In this document: piece by piece, positions 14,220 to 21,983 of the stretch | Layout: each line of letters starts with the position of its first letter | How positions within the stretch are numbered: the stretch's first letter is position 1 | NCBI RefSeq assembly: GCF_011045015.1 | Contig: NZ_JAAKZY010000098.1 | Location: 1-37,108 of the forward strand | Reading direction: 5' to 3' | Origin: Streptomyces scabichelini | GTDB lineage: Bacteria; Actinomycetota; Actinomycetes; Streptomycetales; Streptomycetaceae | Length of the DNA: 37,108 nucleotides | Notes under the pieces: generated by a model | What the model saw: the letters and a program-made list of their open reading frames with translations, nothing else | Databases searched by the model: none | What the model was told of the DNA's origin: nothing | Position numbers and translations under genes: made by a program

Positions 14220-15548
14220 ATGAAGTTCCCCGCCAGATTCTCTGCCCGCTTCTCTGCCCGAACAGCCGCCCCGGTAGCCGCACTTGTGGTCGCCGCGCTC
14301 ACCGCGACCGCCTGTGCCCCTGAGTCCTCCGACAACTCCGGCGGTACGGACGAGAAGAGCGGGACGCTGCGCGTGTGGCTCTTCCAGGAGGTCAGCAACG
14401 GGCCGAAGGAGAAGGTCGTCGACGCCACCGTGGAGGCCTTCGAGAAGGCCCACGAGGGCACGAAGGTCGACGTCGAGTACATCCCCGTCGAGACCCGCGC
14501 CCAGAAGATCAAGGCCGCTTTCAACGATCCCAAGAGCGCGCCGGACCTCATGGAATACGGAAACACGGACACCGCCGGGTACGTCAAGGACGGCGGACTC
14601 GCCGACGTCACCAAGGAGTTCACGGACTGGGGCGAGGCCAAGGACACCGACCCGACGGCCAAGCAGTCCGTGACGGTCGACGGGAAGATCTACGGCGCCC
14701 CGTTCTTCGTCGGCGTACGCGCTCTGTACTACCGCACGGACATCTTCAAGGAGCTGGGCCTCGAAGTCCCCAAGACGCAGAGCGAGTTGATCGCCACCGC
14801 GAAGGAGATCCGGCAGGCGAAACCCGAGCTGTACGGGCTCGCGGTCGGTGGCGTGTCCACGTACGCCGCGATGCCGTTCATCTGGTCCAACGGCGGCGAG
14901 ATCGCCGAGGGCAAGGGCGGTTCGTACGCCGCGACGATCGACAGCGCGGCGGCCCGGAAGGGCATCACGGCCTACACCTCGCTCTTCGGCGACGACAACT
15001 GCCCGGCCGCCAAGTGCGCGAGCATGGGCGGCAACGACACGGTCACGGCCTTCGCCTCCGGCAAGGCGGGCATGGTGATCGGCGGTGACTTCAACCACCA
15101 GGCGGTCGAGGCCGGGAAGGTCAAGGGCAAGTACGCCGTCGTACCGCTGCCGGGCCTCAAATCGGGCGAGATCGCGCCGGCGTTCGCGGGCGGCAACAAC
15201 ATCGGCGTACTGAAGAGCACTTCGCACCGCACGCTCGCCGTCGATCTGATGGAGCAGCTCGCCTCGAAGAAGACACAGGGCGAACTCTTCGACGCGATGG
15301 GCTTCCTGCCGACGTACTCGGACGTGCGCGCGGACGTCGCGAAGAAGGAGCCGTTCGTCGCACCCTTCGTGAAGACGCTCGGCGCGGGCACCAAGTTCGT
15401 GCCCGCCTCGCCGGCCTGGGCCGAGATCGACGCCTCGCTCGTGCTGCCGACGATGTTCCAGGAGGTCGTCAGCGGCAAGAAGGACGTGGCGGCGGCTGCC
15501 GAGGACGCGGCGAAGAAGATGAACGCCGCGTTCAGCTCCGCGGGGTGA
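14220..15548 (+). CDS. Sugar ABC transporter substrate-binding lipoprotein
   Basis: The 442-residue extracytoplasmic solute-binding protein (family 1, MalE-like) has a Lys/Arg N-terminus, a hydrophobic stretch and a lipobox-type end (ALTATAC, Cys at about residue 31), so it should be a lipid-anchored receptor. The mature part starts with a disordered Ser/Asp-rich linker. GGAGG lies 7 bp before the ATG. It overlaps the first permease gene (GTGA). The chemistry of its ligand is inferred from the terminal hexosaminidase gene and the DasR-like operator: probably a GlcNAc-containing oligosaccharide. It could also be a paralogue for a different amino sugar. Confidence 0.85.
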   Translation: MKFPARFSARFSARTAAPVAALVVAALTATACAPESSDNSGGTDEKSGTLRVWLFQEVSNGPKEKVVDATVEAFEKAHEGTKVDVEYIPVETRAQKIKAAFNDPKSAPDLMEYGNTDTAGYVKDGGLADVTKEFTDWGEAKDTDPTAKQSVTVDGKIYGAPFFVGVRALYYRTDIFKELGLEVPKTQSELIATAKEIRQAKPELYGLAVGGVSTYAAMPFIWSNGGEIAEGKGGSYAATIDSAAARKGITAYTSLFGDDNCPAAKCASMGGNDTVTAFASGKAGMVIGGDFNHQAVEAGKVKGKYAVVPLPGLKSGEIAPAFAGGNNIGVLKSTSHRTLAVDLMEQLASKKTQGELFDAMGFLPTYSDVRADVAKKEPFVAPFVKTLGAGTKFVPASPAWAEIDASLVLPTMFQEVVSGKKDVAAAAEDAAKKMNAAFSSAG

Positions 15549-16741
15549 AGCGGATGTCGAACGGTGCGTCCCCGGGCCCTCCGCCGCCGGGCCACGGCGC
15601 AGCCACGGGACACACCGGCGAGCCGGAGCCGCCCCGACCGACCGCGGCGGCTCCGTCTTCGTCCGGTGGGGCGGACTCGGTTGCGTCTGGCGAGGCGTTC
15701 GCCGAGGCCGCTTCCGCGGCCGGAGCGCGCCGCGGTGGCCTTGCTGTGGGCGCCGTCGGCGAGGCGGGGCCCGCCGCCTCGCCCGGGCGGCGGGCTGCCA
15801 AGAGCCCGGCGCCCGGGGCGCACCGGCTGCGCGGCAGCGGAGCGCCGACGGGGAAGTCCCGGCGCGGAAGCGGTGGTTGGACGCCCTGGCTCTATCTCGC
15901 GCCCGCCCTCGTCGTCATCGCCGGGCTGCTCGTCTACCCCGTCTACCAGCTCGGGCTGATCTCCTTCCTGGAGTACACACAGGCCCAGGTCAGCGGCGGG
16001 GAGCCGACGACCTTCCAGGGGTTCGGGAACTACGCGACGCTCTTCGGGGACGACGAGTTCTGGCAGGTGCTGCTGGCGACCGTGGTGTTCGCGGCGGCCT
16101 GCGTCGTGTCGACGCTCGCGGTCGGCTGCGCGCTGGCCGTGCTGCTGACGCGCGTACGGGCCCTGCCGCGGCTCGCCCTGATGCTGGCCGCGCTGGGCGC
16201 CTGGGCCACGCCCGCGATCACCGGCTCGACGGTGTGGCTGTTCCTGTTCGACCCCGACTTCGGACCGGTCAACCGGATCCTGGGGCTCGGCGACCACTCG
16301 TGGACGTACGGCCGTTACAGCGCCTTCGCCCTCGTACTGCTCGAAGTCGTCTGGTGCTCCTTCCCGTTCGTGATGGTCACGGTGTACGCGGGCATCCGCG
16401 CCGTCCCCGGCGAGGTGCTGGAGGCGGCGGCCCTGGACGGCGCCTCGCAGTGGCGCATCTGGCGCTCGGTACTCGCGCCGATGCTCCGGCCGATCCTCGT
16501 GGTCGTCACCATCCAGTCGGTCATCTGGGACTTCAAGGTCTTCACCCAGATCTACGTCATGACGAACGGCGGAGGCATCGCCGGACAGAACCTCGTGCTG
16601 AACGTGTACGCGTACCAGAAGGCGTTCGCCTCCTCGCAGTACAGCCTCGGCTCGGCGATCGGAGTGGTGATGCTGCTGATTCTGCTGGCGGTCACGCTCG
16701 TCTATCTGCGGCTGCTGCGCAGGCAAGGGGAGGAGCTGTGA
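15545..16741 (+). CDS. Sugar ABC transporter permease, MalF type
   Basis: The 398-residue protein has a Pro/Ala/Gly-rich cytoplasmic N-terminus of about 105 residues, then roughly six transmembrane segments. The EAA loop that docks the ATPase reads EAAALDGASQWRIWRSVLAP. The long disordered N-terminal extension is unusual for this family, where about 290-330 residues is normal, so an internal start is possible; the GTG overlap with the upstream stop favours the long form. No ATPase gene exists in the operon. In Streptomyces such importers share the general ATPase MsiK, which is the likely partner. Confidence 0.85.
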   Translation: MKRMSNGASPGPPPPGHGAATGHTGEPEPPRPTAAAPSSSGGADSVASGEAFAEAASAAGARRGGLAVGAVGEAGPAASPGRRAAKSPAPGAHRLRGSGAPTGKSRRGSGGWTPWLYLAPALVVIAGLLVYPVYQLGLISFLEYTQAQVSGGEPTTFQGFGNYATLFGDDEFWQVLLATVVFAAACVVSTLAVGCALAVLLTRVRALPRLALMLAALGAWATPAITGSTVWLFLFDPDFGPVNRILGLGDHSWTYGRYSAFALVLLEVVWCSFPFVMVTVYAGIRAVPGEVLEAAALDGASQWRIWRSVLAPMLRPILVVVTIQSVIWDFKVFTQIYVMTNGGGIAGQNLVLNVYAYQKAFASSQYSLGSAIGVVMLLILLAVTLVYLRLLRRQGEEL

Positions 16742-17613
16742 GTTCGTTGGGTTCGCTGAGGTCGTTGAGATTTCCCGTACGTCTCCGGGTGCGGCGGCCC
16801 TGGCGGCTGGCCGCCGAGGCTTCGGCTCTGCTGATCGCCGCCGTGGTTGCGTTCCCCCTCTACTGGATGGTGCTGAGCGCCTTCAAACCGGCCGGCGAGA
16901 TCGAGTCGACCGAGCCCCGGCCCTGGACACTCACCCCGTCCCTGGACTCCTTCCGGCGCGTCTTCGAACAGCAGGAATTCGGCCGTTACTTCCTCAACAG
17001 CCTTCTCGTCGCGGTCACCGTGGTCGTCGTCTCCGCGCTCATCGCGTTTCTCGCGGCGACCGCGGTGACACGATTCCGCTTCCGCTTCCGTACGACCCTG
17101 CTGATCATGTTCCTCGTCGCGCAGATGGTGCCCATCGAGGCCCTGACGATCCCCCTCTTCTTCCTGATGCGGGACTTCGGTCAGCTGAACACGCTGGGCT
17201 CGCTGATCCTGCCGCACATCGCGTTCTCCCTGCCGTTCGCGATCTGGATGCTGCGGGGCTTTGTGAAGGCGGTCCCGGAGGCGCTGGAGGAGGCCGCGTA
17301 CATCGACGGGGCGAGCCGGGCGCGCTTCCTGTGGCAGATCCTTTTCCCGCTGGTGTTTCCGGGGCTCGTCGCCACGAGCGTGTTCTCCTTCATCTCCACC
17401 TGGAACGACTTCCTGTTCGCCAAGTCCTTCATCATCAGCGACACTTCGCAGTCGACTCTGCCGATGGCCCTCCTCGTGTTCTACAACCCGGACAAGCCGG
17501 ACTGGGGTGGCCTGATGGCCGGATCCACGGTGATGACGATTCCGGTGCTGGTCTTCTTCGTACTCGTACAGCGACGGCTGGTCTCCGGACTGGGCGGCGC
17601 GGTAAAGGACTGA
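16738..17613 (+). CDS. Sugar ABC transporter permease, MalG type
   Basis: The 291-residue inner-membrane permease has about six transmembrane segments. Its EAA motif EAAYIDGASRARFLWQIL fits the MalG class, and the YWMVLSAFKP segment after the first helix is typical. It starts with GTG overlapping the stop of the MalF-type gene (preceded by GGGGAGGAG), so the two permeases are translationally coupled. The long in-frame extension upstream of this start lies entirely inside the previous gene and is not used. Confidence 0.88.
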   Translation: MSSLGSLRSLRFPVRLRVRRPWRLAAEASALLIAAVVAFPLYWMVLSAFKPAGEIESTEPRPWTLTPSLDSFRRVFEQQEFGRYFLNSLLVAVTVVVVSALIAFLAATAVTRFRFRFRTTLLIMFLVAQMVPIEALTIPLFFLMRDFGQLNTLGSLILPHIAFSLPFAIWMLRGFVKAVPEALEEAAYIDGASRARFLWQILFPLVFPGLVATSVFSFISTWNDFLFAKSFIISDTSQSTLPMALLVFYNPDKPDWGGLMAGSTVMTIPVLVFFVLVQRRLVSGLGGAVKD

Positions 17614-17614
17614 C

Positions 17615-19264
17615 GTGACTTCACTGACGGATGTGATTCCGGCGCCCCTGAGCGCCGAGGCCGGGGGCAAGGAGGCCTTCGTCCTCAGCTGGGAAACCGG
17701 CATCGAGGCGGGCCGGGGCGCCGAGCCGGTCGTGCAGTGGCTGCGGGCGACCGTGGGCGCCGCGACCGGACTGCCACTGCGGCCGGCCGCCGAGGCGTCG
17801 GACAGCGGGAACCGCATCCTGCTGCGGATCCTGCCGCCCCTCGCCGACGAACTCGGCAGCCCCGAGGCGTACCGCCTCACCGTTGACCGCGACCGGGTCG
17901 TCATCGACGGGGCGAGTGCGGCCGGCCTGTTCTGGGGTGCCCAGACCTTCCGTCAACTGCTCGGCCCGGACGCCTTCCGCCGCGCGCCGGTGACCAGGAA
18001 GCCGGAGTGGGAAGTGTCCCCGGTCACGATCCGCGACACGCCCCGCTTTCGCTGGCGCGGCCTCATGCTCGACGTCTCACGGCACTTCATGCCCAAGGAC
18101 GGCGTCCTGCGCTATCTCGACCTGATGGCCGCGCACAAGCTGAACGTCTTCCACTTCCACCTCACCGACGACCAGGGCTGGCGCATCGAGATCAAGCGTC
18201 ACCCGAAGCTCACGGAGATCGGATCGTGGCGGGCGCGCACGAAATTCGGCCATCGCGCCTCGCCCCTCTGGGAGGAGAAGCCGCACGGCGGCTACTACAC
18301 CCAGGACGACATCCGCGAGATCGTCGCGTACGCCGCCGAGCGGCATATCACCGTGGTCCCCGAGATCGACATCCCGGGCCACTCGCAGGCCGCCATCGCC
18401 GCATACCCGGAACTCGGCAACACCGACGTCATCGACACGACCTCCCTCTCCGTCTGGGACAACTGGGGCATCTCCCACAACGTACTGGCTCCCACTGACA
18501 ACACCCTTCGCTTCTACGAGGAGGTCTTCGAGGAGGTCCTGGAGCTGTTCCCCTCGGAGTTCGTTCACATCGGCGGCGACGAGTGCGCCAAGGAACAGTG
18601 GAGGGAGTCCCCGACGGTACAGAAGCGGATCAGGGACCTGGGGCTCGCGGACGAGGACGAGTTGCAGTCGTGGTTCATCCGGCACTTCGACAACTGGCTG
18701 ACCGCGCGCGGACGTCGGCTGATCGGCTGGGACGAGATCCTGGAGGGCGGCTTGGCGCCCGGGGCCGCCGTCTCGTCGTGGCGCGGCTACCAGGGCGGTA
18801 TCACGGCCGCCCGGGCGGGCCACGACGTCGTCATGTGCCCCGAGCAGCAGGTGTACTTGGATTACCGCCAGGACGGAGGCGCCGACGAACCGGTGCCCAT
18901 CGCATACGTACGCACTCTGGAGGACGTCTACCGCTTCGAGCCCGTACCACCGCAGTTGACCCCCGATCAGGCGCGGCACGTGATCGGCACGCAGGCCAAC
19001 GTGTGGACCGAGGTGATGGAGGATCACGCGCGCGTGGACTACCAGACGTTCCCTCGGCTCGCGGCCTTCGCCGAGGTCGCGTGGAGTTCGCTGCCCGCCC
19101 CCGCGCAACGCGACTTCACCGGCTTCGAGCAGCGGATGAGCGCCCACTACAGGCGGCTTGACGCCCTGGGAGTCGCCTATCGCCCGCCCGCGGGACCCCT
19201 GCCCTGGCAGCGGCGACCGGGGGTGCTCGGACGCCCGATCGAGGGGGCGCCCCCAAACGTGTGA
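17615..19264 (+). CDS. GH20 beta-N-acetylhexosaminidase, probably cytoplasmic
   Basis: This 549-residue glycoside hydrolase family 20 enzyme removes terminal GlcNAc or GalNAc from oligosaccharides by substrate-assisted catalysis. An N-terminal GH20b-type domain (to about residue 130) is followed by the barrel, with RWRGLMLDVSRHFMP, the HFHLTDDQGWRIEI segment, and the catalytic pair Asp322-Glu323 in HIGGDE. No signal peptide is present, which together with the upstream importer suggests that sugars are taken up intact and cut inside the cell. It starts with GTG one base after the MalG-type stop. A small hairpin (19295-19323) follows. Confidence 0.9.
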   Translation: MTSLTDVIPAPLSAEAGGKEAFVLSWETGIEAGRGAEPVVQWLRATVGAATGLPLRPAAEASDSGNRILLRILPPLADELGSPEAYRLTVDRDRVVIDGASAAGLFWGAQTFRQLLGPDAFRRAPVTRKPEWEVSPVTIRDTPRFRWRGLMLDVSRHFMPKDGVLRYLDLMAAHKLNVFHFHLTDDQGWRIEIKRHPKLTEIGSWRARTKFGHRASPLWEEKPHGGYYTQDDIREIVAYAAERHITVVPEIDIPGHSQAAIAAYPELGNTDVIDTTSLSVWDNWGISHNVLAPTDNTLRFYEEVFEEVLELFPSEFVHIGGDECAKEQWRESPTVQKRIRDLGLADEDELQSWFIRHFDNWLTARGRRLIGWDEILEGGLAPGAAVSSWRGYQGGITAARAGHDVVMCPEQQVYLDYRQDGGADEPVPIAYVRTLEDVYRFEPVPPQLTPDQARHVIGTQANVWTEVMEDHARVDYQTFPRLAAFAEVAWSSLPAPAQRDFTGFEQRMSAHYRRLDALGVAYRPPAGPLPWQRRPGVLGRPIEGAPPNV

Positions 19265-19294
19265 GCCGACTTCCAGGGGGGTGCCACGGACCGC

Positions 19295-19323
19295 TCGCCC
19301 TGGGACGGTGACCCGCAGGGCGA
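19295..19323 (+). terminator. Hairpin after the hexosaminidase operon
   Basis: TCGCCCTG (19295-19302) pairs with CAGGGCGA (19316-19323) across a 13-base loop, 30 bp after the stop codon. There is no T-run. It is a plausible but weak terminator. Confidence 0.4.
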
Positions 19324-19459
19324 AAGGCGGCCAAGGTCTCCGAAGAGTGCCAATTCGCTCTGACCGGTGATGTCGTGCGAAATCGGGCCATCCCGGGAGA
19401 CAGGTACGAATGCCTCCTAGCGGACCCCCGCATCGTGCTGTGAGGAAGATGTGCCAGAG

Positions 19460-19490
19460 TTGCCACGTCCGCCCTGTCAGCACGTACCGT
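19460..19490 (+). promoter_or_regulatory. Candidate promoter of the molybdenum-hydroxylase operon
   Basis: TTGCCA (19460-19465) and TACCGT (19485-19490) stand 19 bp apart, a slightly long spacing, about 50 bp before the first start codon. The spacing makes this tentative. Confidence 0.3.
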
Positions 19491-19539
19491 ACGGCAGCAC
19501 AGGTGGGACCAGGTGGGGCAGCGGGAAGGGGCAGCCGGT

Positions 19540-20433
19540 TTGACCACGCACGCACCGCAGGCGGCGCAGTCCGTGACGCTGCCCGCCTCGCTGGACGAGG
19601 CGGTGGCGGCGCTCGCCGCCATGCCTGCCGCCGTTCCCGTGGCGGGCGGCACCGACCTCATGACCTCCGTCAACTCAGGGCAGCTGCGGCCCGCCGCGCT
19701 CGTCGGCCTCGGCCGGATCAGCGAGATCCGCGGCTGGCAGTACCAGGACGGCCACGCGCTGCTCGGCGCGGGCCTCACGCACGCCCGCATGGGCCGCCCC
19801 GACTTCGCGGCCCTCATCCCCGCCCTCGCGGCCGCCGCGAGAGCCGCGGGACCACCGCAGATCCGCAACGCGGGCACCCTGGGCGGCAACATCGCCTCGG
19901 CTTCCCCTACGGGGGACGCGCTTCCGGTGCTCGCCGCCCTGGAGGCGACGCTGATCATCGCGGGCCAGGGCGGCGCCCGCCGTGAGATCCCCGTTTCGCA
20001 CCTGCTCGCCGGCATGGAGATGCTGCGCGCGGGCGAACTCATCGGCTACGTGCGCGTGCCGCTGCTGCACGCCCCGCAGGTCTTCGTGAAGGCGACCGGA
20101 CGGACGGGCCCCGGACGCGCCCTCGCGTCCGTGGCGCTCGTCCTCGACCCCGCCAGGCGCGGAGTGCGGTGCGCCGTGGGCGCCATAGCGCCGATGCCGC
20201 TGCGGCCCCTGGAGGCCGAGCAGTGGGTCGCCTCGCTGATCGACTGGGACAACAACCGCGCGATCGTTCCGGAGGCGCGGGGCGCCTTCGGGGAGTACGT
20301 CGCGGCGGCCTGCATCCCCGATCCCGCCCCCGCCGAGGACGGCTCCGTACAGTCGCTGCCGCCCGCCGTACTGCACCTGCGGCGCACCGTCGCCGCGTTG
20401 GCCCGACGAGCACTGGGGAGGGCACTTTCGTGA
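19540..20433 (+). CDS. FAD-binding subunit, xanthine dehydrogenase family
   Basis: The 297-residue protein is the medium, FAD-carrying subunit of a molybdenum hydroxylase (CoxM/XdhB type). FAD-contacting motifs are visible: PVAGGTDLMTSVNSGQL near residue 35 and the NAGTLGGNIASASPTGD segment near residue 110, followed by the CO dehydrogenase flavoprotein C-terminal domain. I chose the TTG at 19540 because GGAAGGGG lies 8 bp upstream; an in-frame GTG at 19513 would add nine residues. It overlaps the next gene (GTGA), so all three subunits are translationally coupled. Confidence 0.85.
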   Translation: MTTHAPQAAQSVTLPASLDEAVAALAAMPAAVPVAGGTDLMTSVNSGQLRPAALVGLGRISEIRGWQYQDGHALLGAGLTHARMGRPDFAALIPALAAAARAAGPPQIRNAGTLGGNIASASPTGDALPVLAALEATLIIAGQGGARREIPVSHLLAGMEMLRAGELIGYVRVPLLHAPQVFVKATGRTGPGRALASVALVLDPARRGVRCAVGAIAPMPLRPLEAEQWVASLIDWDNNRAIVPEARGAFGEYVAAACIPDPAPAEDGSVQSLPPAVLHLRRTVAALARRALGRALS

Positions 20434-21983
20434 CCGACGACCAACACGGAGAGGGCACCCCACAGGCGGGCAGCCGCTGGGATCCGCTGCCCCAGGGCGA
20501 CTACGACGACGGCGCCACCGCCTTCGTCCAGCTCCCCGAAGGGGGCATCGACGCGCTCCTGTCCGACTCCCCGCTCGCCGCTCCCGGCCACGGCTATGTG
20601 CCGCCGGACATCGCGGCCGACGCCGGGCAGCCGCAGGAGGTGCGGTGGCCGGAGCCGAACGCGCTCCCCGAAGAGCCCCAGCGGCCCGCTCAGGACGGTT
20701 TCGGGTACGACCCGAGGGCCACAGGCCAGTGGACCTTCGAGGAGCCCGCACAGGAGAGCTCGGGCGCCCCGGGACACGACGTGACCGGACAGTGGTCCAT
20801 CCCCGTCGCCGACGGTGACCTGCCCGACGAGTCCGGCGAATTCACCACGTCGTCCCTGGTCGAGCAGTGGGGCGGGGGGACTCCTCCGGCGACGTTGCCG
20901 GGCGGTGCGGCGGCGCCGTGGGCCCAGGAGTCCTGGGCACAGCCCGACCCGGAGCAGCAGCACGTGGAGCAGCCGGCGCCTTCGGAGGAAGCCGTTGCCC
21001 ACGCCGAGAGCCCCGCGACCACCCGCGCCGACGAGGCTGCCGAGATCATCGCCGTCTCCGGAGAGCACGCCGACGAAATCGCCATCTCCGTAGAGAACGC
21101 CTCCGGAGACCACCCCTCCGGAGATCACGCCTCCGGAGAGAACGCCTTCGCAGAGCGCGAAGAGCTCGTGGAGGGGCCGGCCGAGCGCGGCGTCGCGGAA
21201 CCCGCCGACGAACCGGCCCGCGACCCCGAAGCGGTGTCCCAGGAGGAGTCCGCGGACGCCTCTGAGGACTCCGCCGAGGATTCCGCGGCCGACGACTCCC
21301 CGGGCTCTCGGCACGACGAGATGCACCCCATCGCCTCGTACGTCCTGCGGGTGAACGGCGTGGACCGGCCCGTGACGGCCGCCTGGATCGGCGAATCGCT
21401 GCTCTACGTACTGCGCGAGCGGCTCGGACTCGCGGGCGCCAAGGACGGCTGCTCGCAGGGCGAGTGCGGGGCCTGCAACGTGCAGGTCGACGGACGGCTC
21501 GTGGCGTCCTGCCTGGTGCCCGCCGTGACCACCGCGGGCAGCGAGGTGCGCACCGTCGAGGGACTCGCCGCCGACGGGCAGCCCTCGGACGTGCAGCGGG
21601 CCCTCGCCAACCGCGGCGCCGTGCAGTGCGGTTTCTGCGTACCGGGCATGGCGATGACCGTGCACGACCTCCTCGAGGGCAACCCGGCGCCCACCGAACT
21701 GGAGACCCGCCAGGCGCTGTGCGGCAACCTGTGCCGCTGCTCCGGCTACCGGGGCGTCCTGGACGCCGTGCGCGAGGTCGTCGCCGAGCGCGAGCACGCG
21801 TCCGCCGAAACTTCCCCGGACGCCGAGGAGGCCCGTATCCCGCACCAGGCGGGCCCCGGCGAGGGTAGCGTCAACCCATCCGCATACGAGGCCTCGGCAC
21901 CGCGTGAGCAGCCGTACGATCCCCGTGAGCAGCCCTACGATCCGCGTGAGCAGCCCTACGGCCAGGACGGAGGCCAGGCGTGA
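20430..21983 (+). CDS. 2Fe-2S subunit with long acidic N-terminal extension
   Basis: Only residues 298 to about 460 of this 517-residue protein are the small xanthine-dehydrogenase-type iron-sulfur subunit. The plant-type cluster has Cys341, Cys346 and Cys349 in CSQGECGAC plus a later Cys; the second cluster has CGFC and LCRCSGYRG. The normal subunit is about 160-200 residues. The first 297 residues are disordered, acidic and repetitive, with two TGQW motifs (TGQWTFEEP, TGQWSIPVADGD), a Pro/Glu-rich part and pentad repeats like SGDHP/SGENA. The C-terminus carries three copies of REQPYDP or a close variant. The GTG start overlaps the upstream gene, supporting the long form. An internal start at ATG 21321 would make a normal subunit, but it has no ribosome binding site. 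Confidence 0.85.
   Translation: MTDDQHGEGTPQAGSRWDPLPQGDYDDGATAFVQLPEGGIDALLSDSPLAAPGHGYVPPDIAADAGQPQEVRWPEPNALPEEPQRPAQDGFGYDPRATGQWTFEEPAQESSGAPGHDVTGQWSIPVADGDLPDESGEFTTSSLVEQWGGGTPPATLPGGAAAPWAQESWAQPDPEQQHVEQPAPSEEAVAHAESPATTRADEAAEIIAVSGEHADEIAISVENASGDHPSGDHASGENAFAEREELVEGPAERGVAEPADEPARDPEAVSQEESADASEDSAEDSAADDSPGSRHDEMHPIASYVLRVNGVDRPVTAAWIGESLLYVLRERLGLAGAKDGCSQGECGACNVQVDGRLVASCLVPAVTTAGSEVRTVEGLAADGQPSDVQRALANRGAVQCGFCVPGMAMTVHDLLEGNPAPTELETRQALCGNLCRCSGYRGVLDAVREVVAEREHASAETSPDAEEARIPHQAGPGEGSVNPSAYEASAPREQPYDPREQPYDPREQPYGQDGGQA
21098..21147. repeat. 15-bp coding repeats in the acidic extension
   Basis: At least three near-copies of a 15-bp unit built around GCCTCCGGAGAnnAC encode the pentads S-G-D/E-H/N-A/P. 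The array sits in the low-complexity part of the iron-sulfur subunit and probably varies in copy number between strains. Confidence 0.6.
21903..21965. repeat. Three 21-bp tandem coding repeats
   Basis: Units starting CGTGAGCAGCC at 21903, 21924 and 21945 are almost identical and encode REQPYDP, REQPYDP and REQPYGQ at the C-terminus of the iron-sulfur subunit. Confidence 0.85.
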
